64,000 nt of DNA. Origin: CBDCMJ01 sp965218875 (GTDB lineage: Bacteria > Chloroflexota > Dehalococcoidia > Lucifugimonadales > UBA3495). The translations under genes were made by a program, and so were the position numbers. The stretch spans positions 1,426,001-1,490,000 of the forward strand of contig OZ244707.1 of NCBI GenBank assembly GCA_965218875.1. Direction: 5' to 3'. The stretch's first letter is position 1. Every line of letters begins with the position of its first letter. Of the stretch, positions 17,188 to 25,710 are shown piece by piece. The notes beneath the pieces were generated by a model, which saw only the letters and a program-made list of their open reading frames with translations, was not told the origin of the DNA and ran no database searches.

Positions 17188-17241
17188 GTGAGTCATTGGG
17201 GCTGCAGGCCTTTACTGAGACCCTCTGTGTTCACAATAATG
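17188..17241 (+). repeat. Dispersed repeat copy (CATTGG...GCAGGCCTTT...ACAATAATG)
   Basis: The stretch from TCATTGGGGCTGCAGGCCTT to CACAATAATG matches 18685-18740 and 33721-33779 in order and spacing: CATTGGCG, GCAGGCCTTTG, TGAAACC, CTATTTTCA or equivalent, and AATGA. Confidence 0.6.
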
Positions 17242-17369
17242 ACGCGCGGGGCGGCCCCGCGATTCCCTCGCGGAGAATGGGCAGTTACGGCTGGCGGATG
17301 CCGGTTCCAGGTCATTCGATTATTGTTGGGAGGGCAGCCGGCGACGTGTCGTTAAGAGGCCGCCATTGC

Positions 17370-17530
17370 CATTACCATGAAAATAGACGGGCGAGGAGGC
17401 CGGGGCATGACTGGAGGGCTAGCAGCCGGGCAGGGGCCGCCTTACGCCCCACCCTATCATTCCGCTGGAGCGTCCCTACCCCGGTCATTCCGACAGAGCG
17501 CAGCGACGAGGAATCCAAATTGCATAGCTG
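17370..17530. repeat. Long dispersed repeat, copy 1
   Basis: It begins CATTACCATGAAAATAGACG and continues with GCGAGGAGGC, GGGCTAGCAGCCGGGCA, GCCGCCTTACGCCCCAC and GAGCGCAGCGACGAGGAATC. The same blocks in the same order occur at 54982-55133. No coding frame is preserved between the two, so it is a non-coding repeat. Confidence 0.7.
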
Positions 17531-17567
17531 CAAGCCCCGGCCGCCGGGGATGGCCGCTGGGCGCGTC

Positions 17568-17640
17568 TCCATTTTCATCGCCCTTATATGGCCTCGCAAG
17601 GCCATGGTGATTCCGAACGCCGCCGAGGAATCTGAAGTCC
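17568..17640 (+). repeat. Dispersed repeat (CCATTTTCATCGCCCTTATA)
   Basis: This segment matches 56311-56380 almost base for base: CCATTTTCATCGCCCTTATA, TGGCCTC, GCCATGGTGATTCCGA and GAGGAATCT. A weaker relative lies near 18592-18645. Confidence 0.65.
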
Positions 17641-18007
17641 GCCGCTGTATGACGGTTTATCGCCCGTCAGCCGGGCTTGCGGGCAAGAAGTTTAGGTTCC
17701 TCGTCGCCCCGCTCTGTCGGGATGACAGGCACGGGGCTCTGCCGGAATGACGGGTACTGGGCCCATCGGAATCACCATGTTCCTGCAGGGCAGTGCGTTC
17801 GGCATGATGGGACAACCGAAAGGCCCTGATGCCGGTTGCCCGAAGCGCGGCCGTATGGTAAATTAGCCGCAGCGATGGGGCCTCCGGGCTCCTTCGGTCG
17901 TCCATAAGATGTCCGGACCGCCGGCGCGATTACGCCTATAGATGGCAAGGTCTGGAAGCGCTGGTCAACGGCATAAGCCGCACGGGATACCGTCCAAGGA
18001 GCAGTGA

Positions 18008-18196
18008 ATGGCCTACGTATCTCCACGAGAGGGCGAGTCACCCGAGAGCCTGGTAAACCGTTTTCGCGCCTCGGTGCAACACTCGGGGGTACTCCGAGAG
18101 TTGAAAGACCGCCGGTTTTTCCGTTCGAAAGCCCAAAAGGAAAGGCTCGCCGCCCAGCGGGCCGCACGCAGGCGCCGCCGGCAGAGCCGGCGTTAG
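18008..18196 (+). CDS. rpsU: 30S ribosomal protein S21
   Basis: A 62-residue S21. The sequence MAYVSPREGESPESLVNRF matches the S21 start, followed by SVQHSGVLRELKDRRFF and a very basic C-terminal end rich in Arg. S21 binds near the anti-Shine-Dalgarno region of 16S rRNA. The ATG at 18008 has AAGGAG upstream. The gene stands alone between repeat arrays, without dnaG or rpoD neighbours. Confidence 0.9.
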   Translation: MAYVSPREGESPESLVNRFRASVQHSGVLRELKDRRFFRSKAQKERLAAQRAARRRRRQSRR

Positions 18197-18832
18197 CCCC
18201 CGCCCCTACCGAGTCCTGGTCTGCTCCTCGCTGCGGCAGGCGGGAAAGATTTGACCGGTGGGTGCTGTCCTCCGTTCGCGGCCGCGGGGTCTTTCGTCGT
18301 GCGGAAGGAACGCGACGCAAACCAGATGCCGGCAAACCTCGGGCCTGCGAGTGTCCCGGAATAACCCGGCCCCAAGGCGGCTCCGCCCCCACGGCCATAG
18401 CGGTCCCAGGGTAGGCAAGGCCTACAGGAGTTCCGGCCTCCCCCGAACCGGCCCTTCACGCCGTCGTAGGGTTTCCCCATTGCCCCCTCGCGCCCAACGT
18501 GCTTCTCCGTATCGTTAGCATGAAAATAGACGGCTTGAACGGCGATCGTCGGCGCCAATGACAAGCCCCCAACCAACGCTTCGCGCTTCCCCAGTTTTCA
18601 TCGCTTTCATCGCCCTGATGCCGCCATAGCGAGGCCATGTAAAGGTATGCAATGGAGGAGCGGCGGGCCGTGACGCATGGCCTCCGCCATTGGCGCAGGC
18701 CTTTGTTGAAACCGTCTATTTTCAGGCTCGCGATAATGAGACCGAAGTGGGCCCTGGGACCTCCACGTTTTTGATATTCTCGGCCCGGACTGCTACCCTA
18801 AACGTCCAAGCAATGAAACTTGGAGCTTGCCG
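18197..18832. other. Repeat-bearing intergenic region after rpsU
   Basis: No gene is supported here. The region contains a 204-base MITE-like inverted pair (18521-18724) and a weak relative of the CCATTTTCATCGCCC repeat near 18592. Confidence 0.6.
18521..18724. repeat. MITE-like element with 20-base inverted ends
   Basis: TGAAAATAGACGGCTTGAAC (18521-18540) and the complement of GTTGAAACCGTCTATTTTCA (18705-18724) match at 18 of 20 positions. The 204-base unit has no coding capacity I can support. Its ends are the same motif seen singly at 1861, 17370 and 54982. Confidence 0.55.
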
Positions 18833-19957
18833 GTGACTACCCGTACTGCGGACGTGGCAATAGTCGGCGGAGGCATCGTTGGGTGCCTGACCGCCTACCT
18901 GTTGGCCCGCCAGGGCCTGAGGGTAACGCTGCTGGAGAAAGACGCCCCCGGCAGCCACGCGTCCGGTTTCGCCTTCGGCGAAATGGGGCCCCTGGAAGGC
19001 GCCGGTATACCGGACCCGCTGCTGGAGTTCAGCCTGTGGTGCCTGGAACGCCAGCCCGACCTGGCCGGCGAGCTGAAGGAGGCCTCGGGGGTCGACCACC
19101 ACTTCCGGTCCTGCGAAAGCCTCAAGCTGGCCTTGGATGCGGCGGCGGTCGCTGCATACTCGGAGGGGCTGAAGTGGCAGCACCGGGTCAGGACTTGCCA
19201 CGCGCAATGGTTGGAGCCCGACGAAGTCGTGAAGGTCGAGCCGATGGCCAATCCCCACTGCCTGGGAGCGCTGTACGTGCAGGGTGTTGGGGTCGTGGAC
19301 CCCTTTAGCTACACGCTAGCCGCCGCCCGGGCTGGGGAGCATTGCGGGGTGGAGATTTTGCCGCGCCGGGCCACGGGACTAGTCAGCCAAGGCGGGAGAT
19401 GCCAGGGGGTTTCCTTTGACGGGGGAAGCATAGACGCGGAGGCCGTGGTGTTAGCCATGGGGCCCTGGGCCGGAGACGTGACGTCCTGGTGCGGGCTGAA
19501 CGTGCCAGTGACCCCCCTGAAGGGGCAGATCCTACGGCTGGACCACCGGGGCCCTCCCATCAAAACCTCGATATACTGGAACGGCAGCTACGTGGTCACG
19601 AAACCAGACGGCTTGACCTGGGCCGGGACCACCGAAGAGCAGGCGGGATTCGACGAGGAGCCCACCTCCGAAGCCCGGGACAGCATCATGAGCGACCTCG
19701 TGCGGATGGCGCCGTCGGTGTCAGACGCGCCCCTGGTGCGCCAGACCGCTTGCCTGCGCCCCCTGTCCGCCGACGGCATGCCCATCGTGGGGAAAGCGCC
19801 CGGCTGGGAGAACCTCTTTGTGGGCACCGGCGCCGGGCGCAAGGGGATACTGTGGAGCGCCGGCATGAGCTACGGCCTGTGCGACCTGGTGCTGGGGCGC
19901 GTCTCCCGGGTCCCCGGCTTGGAGCACTTGGACCCCGGCAGGTTCGGCGGAGACTAA
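18833..19957 (+). CDS. FAD-dependent oxidoreductase, DAO family
   Basis: A 374-residue D-amino-acid oxidase/sarcosine oxidase-like flavoprotein. The FAD-binding motif DVAIVGGGIVGCLTAYLLAR lies at the N-terminus, then LRVTLLEKDAPGSHASG. Later come the substrate domain with GIEILPR-type strands and the C-terminal FAD motif MPIVGKAPGWENLFVGTGAG followed by RKGILWSAGMSYGL. Such enzymes oxidise secondary amines, glycine derivatives or D-amino acids. GTG 18833 is preferred because GGAG stands seven bases upstream; TTG 18827 is the alternative. It converges with the ComB-like gene, 12 bases apart. The physiological substrate is not readable. Confidence 0.88.
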   Translation: MTTRTADVAIVGGGIVGCLTAYLLARQGLRVTLLEKDAPGSHASGFAFGEMGPLEGAGIPDPLLEFSLWCLERQPDLAGELKEASGVDHHFRSCESLKLALDAAAVAAYSEGLKWQHRVRTCHAQWLEPDEVVKVEPMANPHCLGALYVQGVGVVDPFSYTLAAARAGEHCGVEILPRRATGLVSQGGRCQGVSFDGGSIDAEAVVLAMGPWAGDVTSWCGLNVPVTPLKGQILRLDHRGPPIKTSIYWNGSYVVTKPDGLTWAGTTEEQAGFDEEPTSEARDSIMSDLVRMAPSVSDAPLVRQTACLRPLSADGMPIVGKAPGWENLFVGTGAGRKGILWSAGMSYGLCDLVLGRVSRVPGLEHLDPGRFGGD

Positions 19958-19969
19958 AGGCCAGACCCG

Positions 19970-20656
19970 TCACTGCGTCTTTCGCGCCACCAGCAGGCCG
20001 TCCTCGCGGCTCACCTCCATGGCGAAGGGGAAGCGGTCAAGCTGCAGGGCCAGTTCCACGTCCCGGGGATGGAACTGAGGCTGGGCGTCGTCGAAGAACT
20101 TCTCCGTCTGGCCGCCGGCCATAATCAGAGCGCTGACCGCGCCCGGGTCCGGCTTCCGCCCTTCCAACAGGTTGCGCAGGTAGAGGGCGCACTGCTCGTC
20201 CTCATCCGACCTGAAAGCGCCCCGGTCTCCCATGGCGATGATGGAGACTAACGAGGGCCGCTTGCGCAGCACCGCCGATACGGTCGCCTCGGCCACCACC
20301 AGTGAGCCCAGGAAGACGCTCTCCGCCTTGGCAGCCGCGGCCACGCCCACGGTCCCGGCGCGGGTCGACTGGACAATGGTCTTGGCGGCCACGTCCGCCT
20401 GGGACATCTCGTAGGGAGAGTTGCCCAGGTCGAAACCGGCGGGCCGCTTGCCGTCCACCTCGCCGACGAGCAACTCTCCAACGCCGCGGCGGCGCAGTTC
20501 CAGCGCCTCCTCTACCTCGGCCACCAGGACGATTTCGCGGGCGCCCCGGTCCAGGGCAATGGCCGCGGTGGTAAACGCCCGAAACACGTCGATGATGATG
20601 ACCGTGCCCTCGGCCTCGGCGGCGTCGCGCACCAGGCTGCCCATCCGAATCTCCAT
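19970..20656 (-). CDS. ComB family 2-phosphosulfolactate phosphatase-like protein
   Basis: A 228-residue ComB-family protein. Family motifs are VIIIDVFRAFTTAAIALDRG near residue 20, GEVDGKRPAGFDLGNSPYEM, the IVQSTRAGTVGVAAA segment and FLGSLVVAEATVSAVL. The named enzyme hydrolyses 2-phosphosulfolactate in coenzyme M synthesis; bacterial members without the other com genes, as here, probably act on related phosphoesters. The motif Asp and Arg residues are kept, so it is likely active. The ATG at 20656 has GGGGAGGACC upstream. Confidence 0.88.
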   Translation of the reverse strand: MEIRMGSLVRDAAEAEGTVIIIDVFRAFTTAAIALDRGAREIVLVAEVEEALELRRRGVGELLVGEVDGKRPAGFDLGNSPYEMSQADVAAKTIVQSTRAGTVGVAAAAKAESVFLGSLVVAEATVSAVLRKRPSLVSIIAMGDRGAFRSDEDEQCALYLRNLLEGRKPDPGAVSALIMAGGQTEKFFDDAQPQFHPRDVELALQLDRFPFAMEVSREDGLLVARKTQ

Positions 20657-20941
20657 GGCGGTCCTCCCCGGGACGTTACCCTTTGGAAGCGGTTACCGGC
20701 GCGGCGATGCCCCCCAGGCTGGACTCAGGAGCCGGTCCGGGTAAGCGATGGTATAATCCCAGCCGCCATCCACCGGCGATCCCACGTCGCGATCCCTGAA
20801 GTTTTCCGATCCCATGCCAAGGGCTTTGACTGGTTGGTTGGCGGTATCGGGGCGCAACGTCCCGTCACGATCGCCAATAATGGCGATGCTGTCCTGGGGC
20901 ATAAGCCTGCCTTTTCGGCGGTGATGAGAACGGGCGGCAGG
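20657..20941. other. Intergenic stretch between the ComB-like and NHL genes
   Basis: These 285 bases hold no gene I can support. TGGTATAAT on the plus strand near 20748-20756 looks like an extended -10 box, but no plus-strand gene follows, so it may be chance or serve a small RNA. Confidence 0.4.
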
Positions 20942-21892
20942 CTAGCCGGTCCTTGCCAGCTTTTGCAGGGACCGGACCTCTCGCGGCGGCGTCAGCTTGC
21001 TGCCGGTGTGGGTCCACGACACTTCTGCCACGTAGATGTTGCCCCGGGAGTCGATGCACACCCCGTGGGGAGCGATGAACGTGCCGGGTTCCTCGCCTTC
21101 GGGACGGTCTCCCAGCCTGGCCAAGGTGTTGCCGCCCACGTCCATGATGGTGATCCTGGGCCCCAGGCCGGCGGCTTGGGCGTTGGGAGCTATGGCCACG
21201 CCCAGCTCTCCCACGTAGACCGTCTGGTCGCCGGACTGATCGATATACAGGCCGCAGGGTCGGGCCATGTTGTTCCACTGGGTCTCGAATTTCCCGTTGC
21301 GGTCGAACACCTGGACCCGCTGGTTTTCCCGGTCGGCTACGTACACCCACCCGTCCCGGTCGGTGCAGATGTTGTGGGGGATGTTGAACTGGCCCGGACC
21401 GGTCCCCGATTCTCCCCAGGAAAGGAGCAGTTGGCCACTGGGAGAATACTTGTGGACCCTGGCGTTGCCGTAGCCGTCGGACACATAGAAGTCTCCGTTG
21501 TCCGGGTCCAGGGCCACGTGGGTGCAGCGATGGAAGGGGTCGCCGCTCATGAAGGGGGCGGGCCGCCCGCTGACGCCCAGGGTGAACAACACCTTGCCGT
21601 CCAGGGTGCACTTGCGCACGGTGTGGTCCCCGTCGTCGGTGCAATAGATGGTGTCGTCGGGCCCCATGGTTATGCCGTGGGCCCGAGGATACATGCCCTC
21701 CCCCCAGGATCGCAGGAAATTGCCGCCCTTGTCGAAGATGATCATGGGGTGCTCGCCCCGGTTGAAAACGTAGACGTTGTCATGGGAGTCCACCCCAACC
21801 GCGGCGCACTCCTTGAAGGACCAGCCGTCGGGCAGCTTGCCCCACCCCTCTACGACCTCGTAGGTGTAGCTTGCCGTACCCATTGTCGCCAT
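20942..21892 (-). CDS. NHL-repeat beta-propeller protein
   Basis: A 316-residue NHL-repeat protein, resembling bacterial relatives of the peptidylglycine alpha-amidating lyase propeller. Blades are marked by repeated patterns: AVGVDSHDNVYVFNRG, RAHGITMGPDDTIYCTDD, HVALDPDNGDFYVSDGYGNA, HNICTDRDGWVYVADRENQR and GVCIDSRGNIYVAEV. No signal peptide is visible, so it appears cytoplasmic. Active lyases need specific metal and Tyr/Arg residues that I cannot confirm by eye. ATG 21892 has GAGGTGAA upstream. It is divergent from hemQ, with about 115 bases between the starts. Confidence 0.85.
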   Translation of the reverse strand: MATMGTASYTYEVVEGWGKLPDGWSFKECAAVGVDSHDNVYVFNRGEHPMIIFDKGGNFLRSWGEGMYPRAHGITMGPDDTIYCTDDGDHTVRKCTLDGKVLFTLGVSGRPAPFMSGDPFHRCTHVALDPDNGDFYVSDGYGNARVHKYSPSGQLLLSWGESGTGPGQFNIPHNICTDRDGWVYVADRENQRVQVFDRNGKFETQWNNMARPCGLYIDQSGDQTVYVGELGVAIAPNAQAAGLGPRITIMDVGGNTLARLGDRPEGEEPGTFIAPHGVCIDSRGNIYVAEVSWTHTGSKLTPPREVRSLQKLARTG

Positions 21893-22007
21893 GTGTTCAC
21901 CTCGCCGGGCGTCTTTTCCTTGCTGACTTCAAGATTCTAGCACCGGTTGAACTCCAAACCTAGTGTCCCTAAAATTGGGTGGAGTTGACGGGGCAGGAAG
22001 AGAAGCT

Positions 22008-22718
22008 ATGGGCCAGGCTCAACCCCAGGAGCAGGGAAGGCGGGACTTCGTAAAACACTCCTTCTTCAAGGTGCGCCCGGAGTGGCGGGGGTTGCCCCCG
22101 GTGGAGCGCGAGCGCGGCAAGGACCAGTTCGTCGAGGTGGTGGCGGAGTGTTCCGGGGGCATGGTGGTGGGCAGCTACAGCCTGGTGGGGACCCGAGGAG
22201 AGGTGGACTTCATGCTGTGGCAGATTAGCCCCACGCTGGAGGCGATCAACGGGCTCCAGGCCCAACTCAACCGCACCGACCTTGGCGCGTACCTGGACAC
22301 GCCCCACTCCTACCTGTCCATGACCCGCCGCTCGCCCTACGTGGACCGGCACCGGCACGAGGATCAGGAGGGCGGCGTGACCACCATGCGCATCATCGGC
22401 CGTAAATACCTGTTCCTCTACCCCTTCGTCAAGACCCACGAGTGGTACCAGCTGCCCCTGGAAACCAGGCAGTTGCTGATGAACGAACACTTCACCATAG
22501 GGCACAAGTATCCCGAGGTGAAGATTAGCACCGCTTACTCTTTCGGGCTGGACGACCAGGAGTTCGTGCTAGGATTCGAGTCCGATGATGCCAGCGGCTT
22601 CCTGGACCTGGTGGAGGAGCTGCGCTATTCCAAGGCGCGCCCCTATACCCTGCGGGACACGCCGATATTCACCTGTGTCAACAAGCCCCTGAGGGACTGC
22701 CTGAACGATTTGGGCTAG
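22008..22718 (+). CDS. chdC: Chlorite dismutase family heme protein (HemQ-like)
   Basis: A 236-residue protein of the chlorite-dismutase fold, close to HemQ/ChdC, the coproheme decarboxylase of the coproporphyrin heme pathway. Typical segments are FVKHSFFKVRPEWR, the KYLFLYPFVKTHEWYQLPLE region with its arginine/tyrosine-bearing loop, and LLMNEHFTIGHKY, which carries the proximal histidine. No other heme gene lies nearby, so assignment to ChdC rests on family pattern alone. ATG 22008 (MGQAQPQ) is preferred over GTG 21963 because GGAAGAG stands upstream. It converges on acnA. Confidence 0.85.
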   Translation: MGQAQPQEQGRRDFVKHSFFKVRPEWRGLPPVERERGKDQFVEVVAECSGGMVVGSYSLVGTRGEVDFMLWQISPTLEAINGLQAQLNRTDLGAYLDTPHSYLSMTRRSPYVDRHRHEDQEGGVTTMRIIGRKYLFLYPFVKTHEWYQLPLETRQLLMNEHFTIGHKYPEVKISTAYSFGLDDQEFVLGFESDDASGFLDLVEELRYSKARPYTLRDTPIFTCVNKPLRDCLNDLG

Positions 22719-22776
22719 CCTCTGACCCGGGGCCGGACCCGGGGCTACGGCCCGGCGCCCGGAGCGCGGCGGTCGG

Positions 22777-25065
22777 TCACAAGGTGCCCGCTTCCTGCCG
22801 GATTTTCATGTAATTCATGGCCGAACCCGCCTTGAACCACTCGATCTGGCCCGGGTTCAGTGTGTGGCGCAGAGTGATGGTCTCCTCCGTGCCGTCGCCG
22901 TGCTTCAAGATGCACTCGACGGGTTTGCCCGGCTCCAGGTTGGTCAGCCCCACCAGGCTGACCCGGTCGTCCGCCTGGACCCGGCCGTAATCGGCGGGGT
23001 CTTCGAAGGTAAGCGCCAGCAGTCCCTGTTTCTTCAGGTTGGATTCGTGGATGCGGGCAAAGCTGCGCGTGATGATGGCCGCCGCGCCCAGGAGCCGCGG
23101 CGACATGGCGGCGTGCTCCCGGCTGCTGCCCTCGCCGTAGTTCTCGTCGCCGATGGCGACCCAGCGCAGCCCCTGGGCCTTGTAGCCGCGGGCTACCTGG
23201 GGCGTGGGCAGCATCTCCTCCCCGGATAGCTGGTCCTTGCTGGTCCCCGGATCGTCGGTAAAGGCGTTGTTGGCTCCCAGGAACATGTTGTCACTCAGGT
23301 TGTCCAGGTGACCCCGGAACCGCAGCCACGGCCCGGCGGGAGATATATGGTCGGTGGTGCATTTCCCCTGGGCCTTCACCAGGACCGGAACGTCCTCGAA
23401 GTCCTTCCCGTCCCAGGCGGGCCACGGCTCAAGCACCTCCAGACGGTTGCTGGAGGGGTCCACCGTTACGTCCACGCTCCCTCCATCCTGCGGCGGGGCC
23501 ACGTACCCCGACGCGCCGGGATCGAATCCCTCCGGAGGGACCTCCGGCGCCGGTTTGGGCGGCTCCAGGTGAAACTCCCTGCCGTCGGCGCCCACCAGGC
23601 TGTCGGTCAAGGGATTGAAGGAGAGCTTGCCGGCCAGGCCCATGGCCAGGGCCAACTCCGGGCTGGCGATGAAGTTCATGGTCTCCGCGTTGCCGTCGTT
23701 GCGCCGGGGAAAGTTGCGGTTGTAGGAGGAAATGATGGAGTTGGGCTTCCCCTGGTCCGCTCCCTCCCGGCGCCACTGTCCAATGCAAGGGCCGCAGGCG
23801 TTGGCCAGCACCGTGGCCCCAACCTGCTCGAGGACTTCCTGCTGTCCATCCCGGGCGATGGTCGCCCGCACTTGCTCCGATCCGGGAGTGACCAGGAAGG
23901 AAGAGGCCATGCCGAGGCCGCGGGCCGCCGCCTGGGCTGCCACGTCGGCGCAGCGGCTCATGTCCTCGTAGGACGAGTTGGTGCAGCTACCCACCAGGAC
24001 CACGTCCACCGGGTCCGGAAAGCCGTGTTCCCTGGCCTCTTTAGCCAGGGCGGATATGGGCCGCGCCCGGTCCGGGGAGTGAGGGCCGGTGATTTGCGGC
24101 TCCAGGGTGGAAAGGTCGATTTCGATCACGCGGTCGAAGAATTGGCCGGGGTCCTGCTCCACCTCGGGGTCGGCCGTCAGCAGGTGGAGGTGGCGGCCGG
24201 CCAGCTTGGCCAACTCGTCCCTGCCGGTCGCCCCCAGGTAGGCCGCCATGCGCTCGTCGTAGGGGAAGATGTCTCCGGTGGCGCCAAGCTCGGCCCCCAT
24301 GTTGGTGGCGGTGGCCTTGCCGGTGCAGCTAATGGACTTGGTCCCGGGCCCAAAGTACTCGATGATGGCGTTGGTGCCGCCGGACACGGTGAGCACCCCG
24401 GCCAGGTGGATGATTACGTCCTTGGGCGCGGTCCAACCTCGGAGCTCGCCGGTGAGGTGGACTCCTATGAGGGTTGGGTACCTTACCTCCCAGGGCAGGC
24501 CCGCCATCACGTCGGCGGCGTCGGCGCCGCCCACACCTATGGCCAGCATCCCCAGGCCGCCGGCGTTGGGGGTGTGGGAATCGGTGCCGATGATCAGCCC
24601 GCCGGGGAAGGCGTAGTTTTCCAACACCACCTGGTGAATGATGCCGCTGCCCGGCTTCCAGAACCCCATGCCGTACTTCTGGCAGGCCGATTCCAGAAAG
24701 CGGTAGACCTCGTTGCTCTCGTTGAGCGCCGCCTGCAAGTCCGGAGATGCTCCTACGCGGGCCTGGATCAGGTGGTCGCAGTGGACCGTGGTGGGGACGG
24801 CGGTCTGCGCCCTTCCCGACTGCATGAATTGGAGAATGGCCATCTGGCCGGTTACGTCCTGATGGGCGACGCGGTCGGGGTTGAGCATGATGTAGCTGTC
24901 CCCGGGCAGCAACTCGGCCGCTGCGGGGTCAGTCAGATGGCCCAGCAGCACCTTCTCGGCCAGGGTCAGGGGACGCTTGAGGCGGGAGCGGACCACCTCC
25001 AGATTGCGCTCGATTTTTTGGTACGCGGCGGCTACGAATTCGGGAGTAGAGTCTATTAGGTTCAT
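22777..25065 (-). CDS. acnA: Aconitate hydratase
   Basis: A 762-residue aconitase of the mitochondrial-like length class, interconverting citrate and isocitrate. The iron-sulfur cysteines appear in VLVGSCTNSSYEDM and NACGPCIGQWRR. Substrate segments include GTDSHTPNAGGLGMLAIGVG, KCTTDHISPAGPWLRF and the R/S-rich GEGSSREHAAMSPRLL near residue 640. The swivel domain ends with ARIHESNLKKQGLLALTFED. The ATG at 25065 has AGGAG upstream. Typical bacterial AcnA is about 890 residues, so this shorter form is a different subgroup. It probably belongs to the TCA cycle of an aerobic organism. Confidence 0.97.
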   Translation of the reverse strand: MNLIDSTPEFVAAAYQKIERNLEVVRSRLKRPLTLAEKVLLGHLTDPAAAELLPGDSYIMLNPDRVAHQDVTGQMAILQFMQSGRAQTAVPTTVHCDHLIQARVGASPDLQAALNESNEVYRFLESACQKYGMGFWKPGSGIIHQVVLENYAFPGGLIIGTDSHTPNAGGLGMLAIGVGGADAADVMAGLPWEVRYPTLIGVHLTGELRGWTAPKDVIIHLAGVLTVSGGTNAIIEYFGPGTKSISCTGKATATNMGAELGATGDIFPYDERMAAYLGATGRDELAKLAGRHLHLLTADPEVEQDPGQFFDRVIEIDLSTLEPQITGPHSPDRARPISALAKEAREHGFPDPVDVVLVGSCTNSSYEDMSRCADVAAQAAARGLGMASSFLVTPGSEQVRATIARDGQQEVLEQVGATVLANACGPCIGQWRREGADQGKPNSIISSYNRNFPRRNDGNAETMNFIASPELALAMGLAGKLSFNPLTDSLVGADGREFHLEPPKPAPEVPPEGFDPGASGYVAPPQDGGSVDVTVDPSSNRLEVLEPWPAWDGKDFEDVPVLVKAQGKCTTDHISPAGPWLRFRGHLDNLSDNMFLGANNAFTDDPGTSKDQLSGEEMLPTPQVARGYKAQGLRWVAIGDENYGEGSSREHAAMSPRLLGAAAIITRSFARIHESNLKKQGLLALTFEDPADYGRVQADDRVSLVGLTNLEPGKPVECILKHGDGTEETITLRHTLNPGQIEWFKAGSAMNYMKIRQEAGTL

Positions 25066-25217
25066 GGACTAGGCTCCTATTCCGGCAGCGCCGGTTGGTT
25101 GGCGGCTCAAGCCGCAACTGGGAGGCAACGGTAGAAGCCGTGTGCCTGGCCTCGCCGCGTTACTCCAGCCCCAACGTTGCCGATTGGGTCTGGGTGGCAG
25201 GCGGGCCATTACGATAG

Positions 25218-25250
25218 AAAACCCTTAAAGGGTTGCCCTTTAAAGGTTTT
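25218..25250 (-). terminator. Hairpin with T-rich tail after the ferredoxin gene
   Basis: AAAACCCTTAAAGGG, the loop TTG and CCCTTTAAAGGTTTT form a 15-pair stem with a single mismatch. On the minus strand it lies about 55 bases past the ferredoxin stop and runs into TTTT. The AT-rich stem is unusual for this GC-rich DNA. Confidence 0.65.
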
Positions 25251-25304
25251 CGGAAAAGAACGGGCCTTATGGCGTCGAGTTGGTCCGCGGCGGTGGTGCC
25301 GACC

Positions 25305-25574
25305 CTATTTGCGCTTGAGGTCAGCCGGGTCGTTGTTCTTGAAGTAGTCGTAGTTCAGGGGGATGTAGGGCGCAAACTGGGGAGGAGTGGCGTCCTCCGC
25401 AAAGATCGCCGTGACCGGGCACACGGGTTCGCACGCTGCGCAGTCGATGCACTCGTCGGGACTGATGTAGTACATATCGTCCTGGTCCCGGGTGTAGATG
25501 CAGTCCACGGGGCATACGTCAACGCACGCCGAGTCCTTCACGCCGACGCACGGCTCGGTAATGATGTAGGTCAT
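25305..25574 (-). CDS. fdxA: Ferredoxin, 7Fe/8Fe type
   Basis: An 89-residue small iron-sulfur electron carrier. The first cluster motif is ITEPCVGVKDSACVDVCPVD with C-x7-C-x3-C-P spacing, typical of the 3Fe-4S/4Fe-4S (FdxA-like) group. The second is CIDCAACEPVCPVTAIFAED, a classical C-x2-C-x2-C-x3-C-P motif. The C-terminal extension (PYIPLNYDYFKNNDPADLKR) is longer than in minimal ferredoxins. It sits alone between acnA and an AsnC regulator, with its own promoter. Electron donors and acceptors are not indicated. Confidence 0.9.
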   Translation of the reverse strand: MTYIITEPCVGVKDSACVDVCPVDCIYTRDQDDMYYISPDECIDCAACEPVCPVTAIFAEDATPPQFAPYIPLNYDYFKNNDPADLKRK

Positions 25575-25654
25575 GGTTCACCGCACCTCTGGAATCATAG
25601 GGTAGGGGTCCTCTGCCGGTGAGGGTCGCTCAGCCGCAGGCTCCGAGCAACAAA

Positions 25655-25682
25655 ATTATAACACAGCGAGGGCGGTTTGCAA
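25655..25682 (-). promoter_or_regulatory. Ferredoxin promoter
   Basis: Minus strand: TTGCAA, a 16-base spacer and TATAAT preceded by TGT (extended -10). Transcription would begin about 75-80 bases before the ferredoxin ATG. Confidence 0.6.
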
Positions 25683-25710
25683 CGATAGTCGGCCGCAGCG
25701 GAGAGGGGGA

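Larger units (their letters stand above)
17131..18007. other. Repeat-rich intergenic region upstream of rpsU
   Basis: No convincing gene is present in these roughly 880 bases. They hold copies of several dispersed repeats (17188-17241, 17370-17530, 17568-17640), palindromic fragments such as TCATTCCGACAGAGCGCAGC and CGGGATGACAGG, and near 17855 TGGTAAATT, a possible -10 for rpsU. Confidence 0.6.

Noticed and set aside
20744..20760. Extended -10 TGGTATAAT on the plus strand between the ComB-like and NHL genes as a promoter.
   Set aside because: No gene follows on that strand for over a kilobase and no -35 box is convincing. It is kept only as a note in the gap entry.
23308..25059. A long open frame opposite aconitase on the plus strand (about 580 codons).
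   Set aside because: It is an antisense shadow from GC-rich codon bias. The aconitase on the other strand carries every family motif, and the shadow has no recognisable domain.
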